DNA of 64,000 nucleotides from an uncultured Luminiphilus sp. (GTDB lineage: Bacteria > Pseudomonadota > Gammaproteobacteria > Pseudomonadales > Halieaceae). This document shows, in pieces, positions 8,795 to 18,390 of this stretch. The stretch covers positions 1 to 64,000 of the forward strand of contig CALSMP010000008.1 in NCBI GenBank assembly GCA_943787485.1, in the 5' to 3' direction. The notes beneath the pieces were generated by a model. It searched no databases, was not told the DNA's origin, and saw only the letters and a list, made by a program, of their open reading frames with translations. Numbering within the stretch: position 1 is the stretch's first letter; the number at the start of each line of letters is the position of its first letter. Position numbers and translations under genes: made by a program.

Positions 8795-9796
8795 ATGACC
8801 AACGCATCCCCAGATGTGGTTGTGGCTGCGCTCTACCGTTTTGCCGCCCTGCCCGACTTTGTGGCACTCAAGGACCCCCTATACCAACTCATGATTGAGC
8901 ATGAGGTGCGGGGCACGCTGTTGCTGGCAAAAGAAGGTATTAATGGCACCATCGCAGGCTCCCGCCAAGGGATTGACCGGATTTTGGATTGGCTCAAAAG
9001 CGATCCCCGGTTCGCCGACCTGGAGGCTAAAGAGTCCTACGTTGATACTCCTCCCTTTTATCGAACCAAGGTCAAGCTAAAAAAAGAAATTGTGACCATG
9101 GGGGTTGAGGGCATCGACCCCAAGGACATCGTGGGCACTTATGTCGAGCCCGCTGACTGGAATGCGCTGATTGCCGACCCCGAGGTGCTCGTGCTGGACA
9201 CGCGCAACAAATATGAGGTCGATATTGGTTCGTTCGAAAATGCTATCAACCCTGAAACAGACTCTTTTCGGGAATTACCCGCTTACGTCGAAAAGCATTT
9301 AGACCCTGTAAAACACAAGAAGGTAGCTATGTTTTGTACAGGCGGCATTCGCTGTGAGAAGTCCACCGCATTCCTCAAGCGACAGGGGTTCAATGAGGTC
9401 TATCACTTGAAGGGTGGCATCCTGAAATATTTGGAGGAGGTACCGGAAACGGAGAGCAAATGGCGCGGTGAGTGCTTCGTGTTTGACAACCGCGTCACGG
9501 TCAATCACCAATTGGAGAAGGGCCAGTACGATCAGTGCCATGCCTGCCGGCGACCGATTACCGAAGATGACAAGCAGAGTCCTCACTACAAGAAGGGTGT
9601 CAGCTGCCACCACTGCTATCAGAGTCACTCGGTGCAGCAAAGGCAGCGCTATCAAGAGCGCGAGCGCCAAATCGAGCTCGCCAAGCGCCGGGGTGAAGCG
9701 CATATGGGTCACTCCGTGGCGCAAACCATTGCCGAAAAAAAGAGCATCAAGCAGCAAGCAAAGAACTTGCAACGCACAGCTGATCAAAAACAGTGA
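8795..9796 (+). CDS. trhO: tRNA uridine(34) hydroxylase TrhO (rhodanese-like, YceA/UPF0176)
   Basis: A 333-residue cytoplasmic protein of the TrhO family, which performs oxygen-dependent formation of 5-hydroxyuridine at the wobble position of tRNA. The order is an N-terminal acylphosphatase-like domain ([16 protein letters not shown]), a rhodanese domain with [11 protein letters not shown] and the active Cys in [11 protein letters not shown] near residue 181, then a Cys-rich segment ([14 protein letters not shown]) and a basic, helical C-terminal tail. Length and motifs match the family. It is a single gene upstream of tRNA-Ala, which is transcribed toward it. The basic tail may aid tRNA binding, which is inference. 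Confidence 0.93.
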   Translation: MTNASPDVVVAALYRFAALPDFVALKDPLYQLMIEHEVRGTLLLAKEGINGTIAGSRQGIDRILDWLKSDPRFADLEAKESYVDTPPFYRTKVKLKKEIVTMGVEGIDPKDIVGTYVEPADWNALIADPEVLVLDTRNKYEVDIGSFENAINPETDSFRELPAYVEKHLDPVKHKKVAMFCTGGIRCEKSTAFLKRQGFNEVYHLKGGILKYLEEVPETESKWRGECFVFDNRVTVNHQLEKGQYDQCHACRRPITEDDKQSPHYKKGVSCHHCYQSHSVQQRQRYQERERQIELAKRRGEAHMGHSVAQTIAEKKSIKQQAKNLQRTADQKQ

Positions 9797-9840
9797 GCTA
9801 GGCTCGGCCGCTCTCGGCTTCTCACCCCGTTTCAACCCAC

Positions 9841-9874
9841 AAACAAAAAACCCCCACGCTTACGCGAGAGGGTT
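9841..9874 (-). terminator. Rho-independent terminator of the tRNA-Ala gene
   Basis: On the minus strand AACCCTC pairs with GGGGGTT (seven pairs, one G-T), enclosing an inner CGC/GCG stem with a GTAA loop, and is followed by TTTTTTGTTT. It begins 7 bases after the CCA end of the tRNA. Confidence 0.85.
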
Positions 9875-9881
9875 GTTTGTT

Positions 9882-9957
9882 TGGTGGAGCTAGGCGGGAT
9901 CGAACCGCCGACCTCAACACTGCCAGTGTTGCGCTCTCCCAGCTGAGCTATAGCCCC
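9882..9957 (-). tRNA. tRNA-Ala (anticodon GGC)
   Basis: A complete 76-base cloverleaf on the minus strand. The acceptor arm GGGGCTA pairs with TAGCTCC; the anticodon stem CAACA/TGTTG encloses loop CTGGCAG with anticodon GGC; the T arm is GGCGG-TTCGATC-CCGCC; and the CCA end is encoded. It reads GCC and GCU codons. The nearby gltX on the same strand recalls the gltX/tRNA-Ala neighbourhood of other gammaproteobacteria. Confidence 0.98.
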
Positions 9958-10115
9958 ACAAGTCTTGTCTGGGACGACAAGGGATGCGCATGCTATTCAG
10001 ATCATCCCGTTCTGTCAACTTTCAGGGGCTCCGCCAGCCAACAGGTGCTTTTCCGCCGAATGAGCGTATCCTTGGATCTGTAATCTAACTACGAGCCTGC
10101 AATCAGGCGCAGGGA

Positions 10116-10553
10116 ATGAATATGTACTCACGCGTATTACTTGTCCTATCGGGGGCCGTTTTTTTGGGCTACGGCGTCTTATCCTGGGTAAACCCCGAAC
10201 TGCCCGCAGAGTATGCGGGACTCTTTATTGCTACCCACGATGGCTATGCCGAAATGACCTCAGTCTATGGCGGCTTACAGAGCGGCTTTGGCGCCATCCT
10301 CATCGCCTCGGGCTTTTTAAAGCCCTACGAGCGTGCCGGCTTATGGCTCATTCTGATCTGCGTGGGCGCGATCGCGGTGGCTCGCGGCAGCGTGGCGCTT
10401 GGAGACCTCGACTCCAGCTTCCAGGTGGCCAACAGCTCTTTGGGTATCGACATGAGCTCGAGCTTCACTGCCTACACTTGGGGTGCTTTGGCTTTCGAGA
10501 CTTTTGTCACGCTCTGGGCGGGTCTCGCCCTGCTAACAACTCGCAAAAAATAG
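10116..10553 (+). CDS. DUF4345-type small integral membrane protein
   Basis: A 145-residue inner-membrane protein with four predicted helices: residues ~5-22 (LLVLSGAVFLGYGVLSW), ~52-68 (GLQSGFGAILIASGFL), ~73-95 (GLWLILICVGAIAVARG) and ~118-140. The pattern, including an early YxG..W.NP and central YGGLQ, fits the DUF4345 family, which has no established function. No catalytic residues stand out. It is a single gene between tRNA-Ala and the convergent gltX. Confidence 0.75.
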   Translation: MNMYSRVLLVLSGAVFLGYGVLSWVNPELPAEYAGLFIATHDGYAEMTSVYGGLQSGFGAILIASGFLKPYERAGLWLILICVGAIAVARGSVALGDLDSSFQVANSSLGIDMSSSFTAYTWGALAFETFVTLWAGLALLTTRKK

Positions 10554-10580
10554 GCCTCGTGGTCACGTCGCCGCATTAGC

Positions 10581-10600
10581 CTGATAACTCGAGGTATCAG
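10581..10600. other. Near-perfect 20-base palindrome between convergent genes
   Basis: CTGATA ACTCGAGG TATCAG forms an almost perfect palindrome with one mismatched position pair, between the ends of the DUF4345 gene and gltX. It has no T run on either strand, so it is not a standard intrinsic terminator. It may still act as an mRNA 3'-end hairpin. Confidence 0.35.
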
Positions 10601-10640
10601 CCTGTGCTCCTCCGCTTGCAGGTTGATTTGCTTCGGCAGG

Positions 10641-12125
10641 TCAGTCGAGCGCGGCGTACTCTTTCTCAAGCCGTTTAGCGGCTTTCTTCGAAACGCCCCC
10701 CAACACGTCGATCCCATGCCGTAACCGGGCTCGGGTAATGTCCGCGCCGAGAATCGACATGGAATCCGGCATAGAATAGGCTGCGTTACTGCCGGCGATG
10801 GCAATAAACAAGGGCGCAAACAAATCCTTCGGTTTTAGCGCCATGCTAGCCGCGAGGGATTTCAAGCAATCAAACAGTGCACCTCGCTCCCAGTTCTGCT
10901 GTGCCTCCAAACGCCACAACACGAATTGCAATCGCCTAACAGTCTCCTCCGAAGACTCCGTTAGGTCCGAAAAAGATGCCTCTGTGACGGCCACTTCCCC
11001 CGACAACAAATACGCGGACAATGGAATGAGATCCGAGAGCACCTCCATCCGGCCCTGGGCATGAGGCAGGATTTGCATCAGCTTGTCTTTATTCAATGCC
11101 CAATCGCGAAGGCGCTGGGCAAGTGACTCAAGATCCAGATCCTCACGAATCCACAGACCATTCAACCATTTCAATTTCTCGGTGTCGAAAATCGGCCCGC
11201 CCAAGGACACGCGGGAAATATCAAATGCTGATTCCATGTCTGCCAGCGAAAACTTCTCGCGCTCATCGGGCATGGACCAGCCCATCCGTCCGAGGTAGTT
11301 AAGTAGCGCCTCGGGCAAGTAACCCATCTGTTGGTAATACAGAATGCTCGTTGGATTTTTGCGTTTTGAAAGTTTTGACTTATCGGGATTGCGCAATAGC
11401 GGCAGATGGCAAAGCACAGGCATCTCCCACCCAAAGTAGCCGTACAGGAGCTGATGCTTTGGCGCCGAGTTGATCCACTCCTCCCCCCGGATGACATGGG
11501 TGATTTCCATTAAGTGATCGTCGACCACATTCGCCAAATGGTAGGTGGGCATCCCATCTGACTTTAGGAGGATTTGCGCATCGACCATCCCCCAGTCGAG
11601 CTCGATCGAGCCGCGCAGCATGTCATCAATGACGCAAACGCCCTCTTCTTCAGGGACCATCATCCTAATCACAAAAGCATCCCCACGCTCCTTCCGACGC
11701 GCCTGCTCATCATCAGGTAGCGTTAGGTCTGAAGGCTTCAGTGCGGTGCTGTTACCCGCCTCGCGACGGGCCTCCCTCAAGGCGTCGAGCTCTTCTGCGG
11801 TGCGATAACAGACGAAAGCGTGACCCGCCTCAACTAACTGCCATGCATATTCTGCGTAGGCTTCCCCGCGCTCACTCTGTCGATAAGGGCCGTGAGGCCC
11901 GCCGACGTCGGGACCCTCGTCCCAGGAAAGGCCCAGCCAAGTCAGCGAATCCAAAATAGCTTGTTCCGCTTCGGGCGTGCTTCGTGCCCGATCGGTATCC
12001 TCGATGCGCAGGATGAACTGCCCCCCGTGAGCGCGGGCGAAACAACGATTGAACAACGCCATGTACGCTGTACCAACATGAGGATCCCCGGTAGGTGACG
12101 GGGCGACGCGGGTGCGCACGCTCAT
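10641..12125 (-). CDS. gltX: Glutamyl-tRNA synthetase
   Basis: A 494-residue class Ic synthetase that charges tRNA-Glu. Signature one is [18 protein letters not shown] near the N-terminus (HIGH equivalent), the insertion domain carries FILRIEDTD, and the KMSKS equivalent is KLSKRKNPT around residue 246. The C-terminal anticodon-binding helical domain has family length. The Cys-rich zinc motif seen in E. coli GltX is absent, as in many other bacterial enzymes. Whether it is discriminating or also charges tRNA-Gln cannot be told from sequence by eye. Confidence 0.97.
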   Translation of the reverse strand: MSVRTRVAPSPTGDPHVGTAYMALFNRCFARAHGGQFILRIEDTDRARSTPEAEQAILDSLTWLGLSWDEGPDVGGPHGPYRQSERGEAYAEYAWQLVEAGHAFVCYRTAEELDALREARREAGNSTALKPSDLTLPDDEQARRKERGDAFVIRMMVPEEEGVCVIDDMLRGSIELDWGMVDAQILLKSDGMPTYHLANVVDDHLMEITHVIRGEEWINSAPKHQLLYGYFGWEMPVLCHLPLLRNPDKSKLSKRKNPTSILYYQQMGYLPEALLNYLGRMGWSMPDEREKFSLADMESAFDISRVSLGGPIFDTEKLKWLNGLWIREDLDLESLAQRLRDWALNKDKLMQILPHAQGRMEVLSDLIPLSAYLLSGEVAVTEASFSDLTESSEETVRRLQFVLWRLEAQQNWERGALFDCLKSLAASMALKPKDLFAPLFIAIAGSNAAYSMPDSMSILGADITRARLRHGIDVLGGVSKKAAKRLEKEYAALD

Positions 12126-12385
12126 TGGCTTGATGCTCCAAACGATGGTTGAACCCAGAGTTTATCAAAGCCCGTCAACCGAAGTAGCAGTCGCGGCTAA
12201 ATTGGTACTAATAGGGCCACCAGCTAAGATTAGAGCCGCCAGCGAGGATCATATGAAATCCAACCTGGCTGATGATGCGTCGACCTCGCCGCCCTTCGCT
12301 AAACAGGGCAATTTGTCTGAAATCCCTCTCACTGGCACGAGAAATTCGGTAGGATGAGCGCTGGTTATCAATGGACTGACCCAAC

Positions 12386-14044
12386 GTGCTGTTAACTTCC
12401 ACAGGTTTAATTTTGCGCCGTCTCCTCATCGGTGCGCTTGCGCTTGGGCTCGTCGCCTGCGGCCGCGGTGAGAGCAATGTGGTTCAGGGTAATCGTGACG
12501 GAGTGCTTCATTACGGCAACGGTGCGGAACCCCAGGGCCTCGATCCCCACGTCGTGACCGGGGTCCCCGAAAATCACATCATTCGAGCATTGTTTGAAGG
12601 CCTCGCGGTAAAGAATCCGCAGACCCTGGAACCCGAACCCGGTGTCGCCCAACGCTGGGAATTTAGTGATGGCGGTCGGGTTATCACCTTTTTTCTTAAC
12701 CCCGAGGCCAGATGGTCCAATGGCGAGCAGGTAACCGCCAGCGACTATGTCTGGAGTTGGAACCGCGCCCTGCATCCGGGTACCGGTAACGAATATTCCT
12801 ACATGCTGTTCCCGCTGGTAAATGCCGAGGCCTACCTCAAAGGTGAGATCTCCGATTTCAATGAGGTCGGCGTCAAGGCGCTTGATGACACAACACTGGA
12901 AGTCACCCTCAACGCCCCGACGCCTTATTTTGTACAACTGATGGATCACTACAGCACCTTTGCGGTGCATCCAGAAACGCTCCTGCAGTTCGGGGAAATG
13001 ACGGACCGCTACACTCCGTGGACTCGGGTCGGCAACATCGTCAGTAACGGCGCTTTCACCTTGACCGAGTGGTCACTGAATCGGCGCATTATCGTGGAGA
13101 AAAGTGAGCACTACTGGGACAGGGATAAGGTCGCCCTCAACTCGGTGATTTTTTACCCCACCGAAAATGTCGTGAGTGAAGAACGCATGTTCCGGGTCGA
13201 GCAACTGCACTACACCCAAGTTGTGCCTTTGGACAAAATTCCCGCCTATCGCCAAATGCCCGACACGCCGTATGTTCAGGCCCCCTACCTAGGCACCTAC
13301 TATTATTTGATCAACACCAAACGTCCGCCCGTTGATGACGCGCGGGTCCGCAAGGCCTTGTCGATGGCACTCGACCGAGAGACCTTAGTCAGAACAGTTT
13401 TACAAGAGACGGCGGTGCCCGCTTACTCCATCACGCCACCCGACACCCTCGGTTACTTTCCACCAAAACTCTTTGACTACGACCCCGAAGAAGCGCGGCG
13501 ATTGCTCGCCGAAGGTGGCTATCCTAACGGCGAGGGCTGGCCAGGTCTGGAAATCCTCTACAACACGCAGGAAGCCCACCGAAAAATCGCGGTGGCGATC
13601 CAGCAAATGTGGAAGAAGGAGCTAAATATTGATGTCACCCTGTCCAATCAGGAATGGAAGGTGTATCTGGATTCCGTCACTCAAATCGATTTTCAGGTGG
13701 CTAGACGCGGCTGGATTGGCGACTACGTTGACGCCAACAACTTTCTCGATCTTTTCATTACCGAGGGCGGCAACAACAATACCCACTACAGCGATCCGAT
13801 CTATGACGATCTAATCCTATATCGCGCTCCCAAAGCAGAAACGCGCGAGGAACGTTACCGTCTGTTTGCGGAGGCTGAAACCATGCTGATGGAGGAGATG
13901 CCCATCATCCCCATCTATACCTACACCAGCAAACACCTAATCCACCCGAGCGTCGAGGGCCTCTATTCGAACCTGATGGACTCGCTAAACCTAAAGTATG
14001 TGCGCTTGGTGCCAGGGCGGCGCCTACCGGGGAGTAACAAGTAA
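12386..14044 (+). CDS. oppA: Oligopeptide ABC transporter, periplasmic substrate-binding lipoprotein
   Basis: A solute-binding protein of about 552 residues in the SBP_bac_5 family that captures oligopeptides for import. A lipoprotein signal (RRLLIGALALGLVACGRG) with lipobox LVAC places it on the periplasmic membrane face, unlike soluble E. coli OppA. Family motifs include EPQGLDPHVVTG, ARWSNGEQVTASDYVWSWNRAL, NGAFTLTEW and the C-terminal RRGWIGDYVDANNFLD. The start is uncertain: GTG 12386 or TTG 12413, the latter preceded by an AGG and giving a more compact signal peptide. It is the first gene of the opp operon; its stop overlaps the oppB start by one base (TAATG). Confidence 0.93.
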   Translation: MLLTSTGLILRRLLIGALALGLVACGRGESNVVQGNRDGVLHYGNGAEPQGLDPHVVTGVPENHIIRALFEGLAVKNPQTLEPEPGVAQRWEFSDGGRVITFFLNPEARWSNGEQVTASDYVWSWNRALHPGTGNEYSYMLFPLVNAEAYLKGEISDFNEVGVKALDDTTLEVTLNAPTPYFVQLMDHYSTFAVHPETLLQFGEMTDRYTPWTRVGNIVSNGAFTLTEWSLNRRIIVEKSEHYWDRDKVALNSVIFYPTENVVSEERMFRVEQLHYTQVVPLDKIPAYRQMPDTPYVQAPYLGTYYYLINTKRPPVDDARVRKALSMALDRETLVRTVLQETAVPAYSITPPDTLGYFPPKLFDYDPEEARRLLAEGGYPNGEGWPGLEILYNTQEAHRKIAVAIQQMWKKELNIDVTLSNQEWKVYLDSVTQIDFQVARRGWIGDYVDANNFLDLFITEGGNNNTHYSDPIYDDLILYRAPKAETREERYRLFAEAETMLMEEMPIIPIYTYTSKHLIHPSVEGLYSNLMDSLNLKYVRLVPGRRLPGSNK

Positions 14045-14982
14045 TGCTGCGTTTCATGTTGATCCGGATTCTCCAAGCATTACCCGTCATTTTTGTAGTC
14101 ATTACCGCCACCTTTTTCCTGGTCCGATCAGCACCCGGCGGCCCCTTCGATCAGGAAAAGGTAGTGATTCCCGAAGTAAAAAAAGCGCTTGAGGCACAGT
14201 ACAAGCTCGACTTGCCACTGCATGAACAATATTTCGCGTATCTGGGGGACTTGGCACAGGGCGATTTGGGGCCCTCATTTAAATACCCCGGCCGCAGCGT
14301 CAACGAGATTTTGTTCTCGGGATTGCCCGTGACGGCTGAGCTGGGGTTCTATGCTCTGCTGATTGCGCTATGCATTGGCGTGACTGCAGGCGTCTTTGCC
14401 TCGCTGAGACCCAATACGGCGCAGGACTATATTCCCATGAGCTTTGCCATGATCGGGATTTGCATGCCCTCGTTTTTGCTTGGGCCTTTGTTGGTGCTGG
14501 TTTTTGGCATCTGGCTCGATTGGCTCCCCATTACCGGTTGGGGCGATATCCCGGGTGATAAAATACTACCTTCTATCACCCTCGGCTCGGCTTATGCAGC
14601 GTACATCGCGCGCCTCTCTCGTGCCGGCATGCTAGAGATTCTCTCCCAAGATTATATTCGCACGGCGCGGGCAAAGGGCCTACCCGAATGGCTGGTCGTC
14701 ACGCGGCACGCACTTCGGGGCGGGCTCATTCCCGTCATTGCGTTCTTGGGGCCCGCCTTTGCAGGTTTGCTTGCTGGCTCCTTCGTGGTGGAAACCATTT
14801 TTCAGATCCCAGGACTCGGACGTTTTTATGTACAGGCGGCGTTCAATCGCGACTACACCATGATTTTGGGAACGACCGTCTTTCTTTCAACCCTGATCGT
14901 CTTCTTTAATTTGGTCAGTGATATCGCCGCTGCGTGGCTCAACCCGCGCCTTCGCGCCCAGTTCAAGGGAGGGAGTCAATGA
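14044..14982 (+). CDS. oppB: Oligopeptide ABC transporter permease OppB
   Basis: A 312-residue inner-membrane permease with six expected helices. The start (LIRILQALPVIFVVITATFFLVRSAPGGPF) and the cytoplasmic EAA loop (YIRTARAKGLPEWLVVTRHAL), which docks on the ATPases, are both characteristic of the DppB/OppB family. It forms the channel with OppC. Translation is coupled at both ends: one base shared with oppA and an ATGA overlap with oppC. Length is close to E. coli OppB (306). Confidence 0.95.
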   Translation: MLRFMLIRILQALPVIFVVITATFFLVRSAPGGPFDQEKVVIPEVKKALEAQYKLDLPLHEQYFAYLGDLAQGDLGPSFKYPGRSVNEILFSGLPVTAELGFYALLIALCIGVTAGVFASLRPNTAQDYIPMSFAMIGICMPSFLLGPLLVLVFGIWLDWLPITGWGDIPGDKILPSITLGSAYAAYIARLSRAGMLEILSQDYIRTARAKGLPEWLVVTRHALRGGLIPVIAFLGPAFAGLLAGSFVVETIFQIPGLGRFYVQAAFNRDYTMILGTTVFLSTLIVFFNLVSDIAAAWLNPRLRAQFKGGSQ

Positions 14983-15866
14983 GCACCGAAACCTCTCTTA
15001 GCCTGACCGATGCCGAGCAGGGTTCTTCGCTCTGGCACGACGCTTGGATACGCCTCAGTAAAAACAAAATGGCCGTTGGGGGCGGATGTATTCTTCTGAC
15101 ATTCATTCTGGTCGCGCTGCTCACACCATGGATCGCTCCCTACAGCTATGAAACGCAGAATCTCGATTTAGGCGCCACCCCTCCGTCATCGGCTCATTGG
15201 CTGGGTACCGATATTTTCGGCAGGGATGTGCTAACTCAGATTATGTATGGGGGGAGAGTCTCCCTTGCCGTCGGCTTTATTGCTACAGGCGTCGCACTCA
15301 TTATCGGCGTCACCTGGGGAGCCGTTGCGGGCTACGTTGGTGGGCGGATCGATGCGGTCATGATGCGCCTTGTCGATATTCTTTATGCGTTGCCCTTCAT
15401 GATTTTTATCGTGCTCCTGATGGTGATCTTTGGACGCAACGTGCTGCTGCTGTTCCTCGCGATCGGCGCGGTAGAATGGTTAACCATGGCAAGGATCATG
15501 CGCTCACAAGTCCAATCCCTTCGCCAGCAGGAGTTTGTCGAAGCCGCAGTGTCGCTGGGGCTCTCCCCCGCGACGATCATCAGACGTCATGTGATACCCA
15601 ATGCCCTCGGCCCTATCATCGTCTACACCACCTTGACGATTCCCTCGGTCATGCTGCTCGAGGCATTCCTGAGTTTCCTAGGATTGGGTATTCAGCCCCC
15701 GCAAACCTCGTGGGGCCTGCTGATCAGCTACGGAGCCGAAACCATGGAGGAGTATCCCTGGCTTCTCCTGTTCCCCGGGCTTGCCCTAACCATCACCCTG
15801 TTTTCGCTTAACTTTCTCGGTGATGGTTTGCGCGACGCCCTTGATGTGAGAGGGTCAAAGGACTGA
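14979..15866 (+). CDS. oppC: Oligopeptide ABC transporter permease OppC
   Basis: A 295-residue second permease of the importer. The N-terminal cytoplasmic segment (LWHDAWIRLSKNKMAV) leads into the first helix, followed by the periplasmic motif HWLGTDIFGRDVLTQIMYGGR typical of OppC/DppC, the EAA loop (EFVEAAVSLGLSPATIIRRHVIPN) and the C-terminal LNFLGDGLRDALD. ATG 14979 overlaps the oppB stop as ATGA; the longer ORF would read back into oppB. OppDF follows 2 bases after the stop. Confidence 0.95.
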   Translation: MSTETSLSLTDAEQGSSLWHDAWIRLSKNKMAVGGGCILLTFILVALLTPWIAPYSYETQNLDLGATPPSSAHWLGTDIFGRDVLTQIMYGGRVSLAVGFIATGVALIIGVTWGAVAGYVGGRIDAVMMRLVDILYALPFMIFIVLLMVIFGRNVLLLFLAIGAVEWLTMARIMRSQVQSLRQQEFVEAAVSLGLSPATIIRRHVIPNALGPIIVYTTLTIPSVMLLEAFLSFLGLGIQPPQTSWGLLISYGAETMEEYPWLLLFPGLALTITLFSLNFLGDGLRDALDVRGSKD

Positions 15867-15868
15867 TC

Positions 15869-17458
15869 ATGAGCTTACTTAAAGTCGATAACTTATCGGT
15901 GAGTTTTCACACCCGCAATGGCAGTCATCAGGCAGTCAAAAACGTCAGTTTTACGGTAGAGCCAAGGGAAATTACCGCGATCATTGGTGAATCCGGCTCG
16001 GGAAAATCAGTTTCCTGTTACGCCATGCTGGGGCTGGTCCCCTCACCGCCCGGCCGTATTGATGGCGGGAGCGCCCTGTTCGAGGGCGCAGACCTGCTGG
16101 CACTTAGCGAGCGGGAGCTGCGGGCAATTCGCGGTCGTGATATTGCCATGATCTTTCAGGACCCGATGACCTGCCTTAACCCTTTTATGACCATTGGACA
16201 GCAGCTGATTGAACCGCTCCGATTGCACAAGGGACTCACGGCAAAAGACGCGAAGGTCCGGGCTATCGAATTACTCGACGAGGTCGGTATCCGCAGTCCT
16301 GCTGACACCTTTGACAGCTACCCGCACGAATTTTCTGGGGGTATGCGACAGCGTGTGATGATTGCGATGGCACTTATCAACGAGCCCAAGCTGCTGATCG
16401 CCGATGAGCCCACCACCGCCTTGGACGTTACGATTCAAGCACAAATACTTCGGCTAATTGCAGATCTTCAAAAAAATCGCGACATCGGCGTTCTTTTTAT
16501 CTCCCACGACCTCGCGGTGGTCGCCGATATCGCCGATCAAATCATCGTGATGGAACAGGGCGTCATGGTGGAACACGGCTCGCCCGACGCTATCTTCAAT
16601 CACGCGCAACATCCCTACACACAAAAACTGCTCGCGGCAATTCCCTCGGGCCATCGTACCGCTGAACGCATCAAGCCGGACCCGCTGATTGCAGTGTCTC
16701 ACTTGAGAACGTGGTTCTATCCGAGCAACGTTAAAGAACCTGTAAAAGCTGTGGATGATGTATCGCTGGAGATTCATCGCGGCGAGGTCCTCGGGCTCGT
16801 GGGGGAAAGTGGTAGCGGTAAATCGACGCTGGGACGATCACTGCTTCGACTTGCTCCCATCACCGAAGGATCAGTGGTGTTTGATGGAATCGATTTGACG
16901 CAACTTGAAGGCAATCCGCTTAAAACATTTCGCCGCCGTATGCAGATGATTTTTCAAGATCCCTTTGCCTCGCTGAATCCGCGTATGACGGTCTATGACA
17001 CGCTGGCTGAGCCCCTACTGCTCCATAAAATTTGCGACCGCAAGAGTCTCGATGCGACGATCGCGACGCTGATGGATGATGTCGGGTTAGCAAGGGCCTT
17101 TATTCGAAAATACCCCCATGAATTTTCAGGCGGCCAACGTCAGCGAATAGCCATCGGTAGAGCGTTGGCCACCAAACCGGAATTCATCGTAGCGGATGAG
17201 CCAGTGTCGGCGCTGGACGTTACTATTCAGGCACAGATCCTAGAGTTACTGATCGCGCTCGGCCGTGAACATGGATTGACGATGTTGTTTATTTCTCATG
17301 ATATGGCCGTCATTCGACAAATTGCTGATCGCGTAATGGTGATGTACCAGGGCAAACTCGTTGAGCAAGGAGATACGGAGGAGGTCTTTGGGCACCCAAG
17401 AGAAGCCTACACGCAATCGCTGCTAGCGAGCATTCCCGGCGCCGCCCTCTCAGCCTAA
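15869..17458 (+). CDS. oppDF: Oligopeptide ABC transporter, fused OppD-OppF ATPase
   Basis: A 529-residue protein with two ABC ATPase domains in one chain. Domain 1 (about 1-255) has Walker A GESGSGKSV, signature FSGGMRQRV and Walker B LLIADEPTT. Domain 2 (about 275-529) has GESGSGKST, FSGGQRQRI and FIVADEPVS. Both retain the D-loop and switch His (ISHD). In E. coli these are separate OppD and OppF proteins; the fusion is common in other proteobacteria (YejF-like arrangement). It closes the operon 2 bases after oppC and energises peptide import. The YejABEF system is a possible alternative name, but the binding protein looks OppA-like. Confidence 0.94.
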   Translation: MSLLKVDNLSVSFHTRNGSHQAVKNVSFTVEPREITAIIGESGSGKSVSCYAMLGLVPSPPGRIDGGSALFEGADLLALSERELRAIRGRDIAMIFQDPMTCLNPFMTIGQQLIEPLRLHKGLTAKDAKVRAIELLDEVGIRSPADTFDSYPHEFSGGMRQRVMIAMALINEPKLLIADEPTTALDVTIQAQILRLIADLQKNRDIGVLFISHDLAVVADIADQIIVMEQGVMVEHGSPDAIFNHAQHPYTQKLLAAIPSGHRTAERIKPDPLIAVSHLRTWFYPSNVKEPVKAVDDVSLEIHRGEVLGLVGESGSGKSTLGRSLLRLAPITEGSVVFDGIDLTQLEGNPLKTFRRRMQMIFQDPFASLNPRMTVYDTLAEPLLLHKICDRKSLDATIATLMDDVGLARAFIRKYPHEFSGGQRQRIAIGRALATKPEFIVADEPVSALDVTIQAQILELLIALGREHGLTMLFISHDMAVIRQIADRVMVMYQGKLVEQGDTEEVFGHPREAYTQSLLASIPGAALSA

Positions 17459-17484
17459 TCCGTCCTTGATAATCGCTTGCTGTC

Positions 17485-18258
17485 TCAGAGGGTGAAGCCT
17501 CCGTCGATGGTCACGAGCTGCCCCGTCACGTAGTCAGATCCCTGGATGATCGACATGATGCTATCCGCCACATCCGCCGGCTGCACCACGTGCTGTAAAG
17601 GCGCTTGGGCCTTGAACTGATCTTTCAGTGCTTCGTAGCGCTCCGCGTCACTGCCTCCCCAGGTTGAGAATGCCCAGTCCCCATCGATCAACCCGGGTAA
17701 TACCGCGTTGACGCGGATGTTGTCCCTGCCAAAGGCCTTGGCCAGGGATCGAGTCAAGCTATTCATGCCCGCCTTGGAAGCACAGTAGGCGATGGAACTA
17801 CCGCTCGCACTCTGGCTGGCAATACTCGATGTCATCACAATCTCCCCGCCGCCGGCTTTTTGCAGATGAGGAATCGCCGCACGGGACATAAAGAAAGCGC
17901 CCATTAAATTTACCCGCAGCGTCCGTTCCCAAATCTCTGCGCTGAGGCCCGCTAAATCGTGGTGGGGAACAAAGGTCGTGCAGCCGGCGTTATTCGCTAA
18001 GATGTCGATACCTCCGAAGTCGGCAATGGCCGCCGCCACGATACGAGCACAATCAGCGTCGTCACTGACATCACCCTGAACAGTAATAGCGCGTCCTCCC
18101 GCCGATACAATGGCATCCTGTGTATCGATGGCACCTTGTTCGGATGTGTTGTAGTTAATGACAACACTGGCTCCCGCACTCGCCAGCTTCATGGCCAGTG
18201 CTGCACCCACCCCGGAGCTTGCACCTGTGATTACGGCAACTTTGCCACTAACGTTCAT
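17485..18258 (-). CDS. SDR family oxidoreductase (FabG-like)
   Basis: A 257-residue classical short-chain dehydrogenase. The NAD(P) motif is TGASSGVG at about residues 11-18, NNAG is at about 92, catalytic Ser lies in MTSSIASQSA, and the Tyr-Lys pair is YCASK. The C-terminus SDYVTGQLVTIDGGFTL is typical. All catalytic residues are present. The substrate is unknown; the FabG-like sequence alone does not prove a role in fatty acid synthesis. ATG 18258 (MNVSGKVAVITG) is the family start; the track ORF adds 21 unrelated residues. It is convergent with the opp operon across 26 bases. Confidence 0.88.
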   Translation of the reverse strand: MNVSGKVAVITGASSGVGAALAMKLASAGASVVINYNTSEQGAIDTQDAIVSAGGRAITVQGDVSDDADCARIVAAAIADFGGIDILANNAGCTTFVPHHDLAGLSAEIWERTLRVNLMGAFFMSRAAIPHLQKAGGGEIVMTSSIASQSASGSSIAYCASKAGMNSLTRSLAKAFGRDNIRVNAVLPGLIDGDWAFSTWGGSDAERYEALKDQFKAQAPLQHVVQPADVADSIMSIIQGSDYVTGQLVTIDGGFTL

Positions 18259-18390
18259 CGCTTTACTCCCTGCAAAAGAAATCCATCCAATAAAAAAGTT
18301 TATCGGCTCGGGCGGGCGCACTGTTGAAAACTTGTCCCGGCGGACACCTGTAACCGCACTGTCGATGCGTCCCGATTTGTTGGCACATCA

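Noticed and set aside
9877-10083. 68-codon plus-strand ORF over the tRNA gene
   Set aside because: It is a translation of the antisense of tRNA-Ala and its flank.
12112-12357. 81-codon ORF in the gltX-oppA gap
   Set aside because: It overlaps the gltX start on the opposite strand, has no ribosome site or family motif; the 260-base gap appears to hold only promoters.
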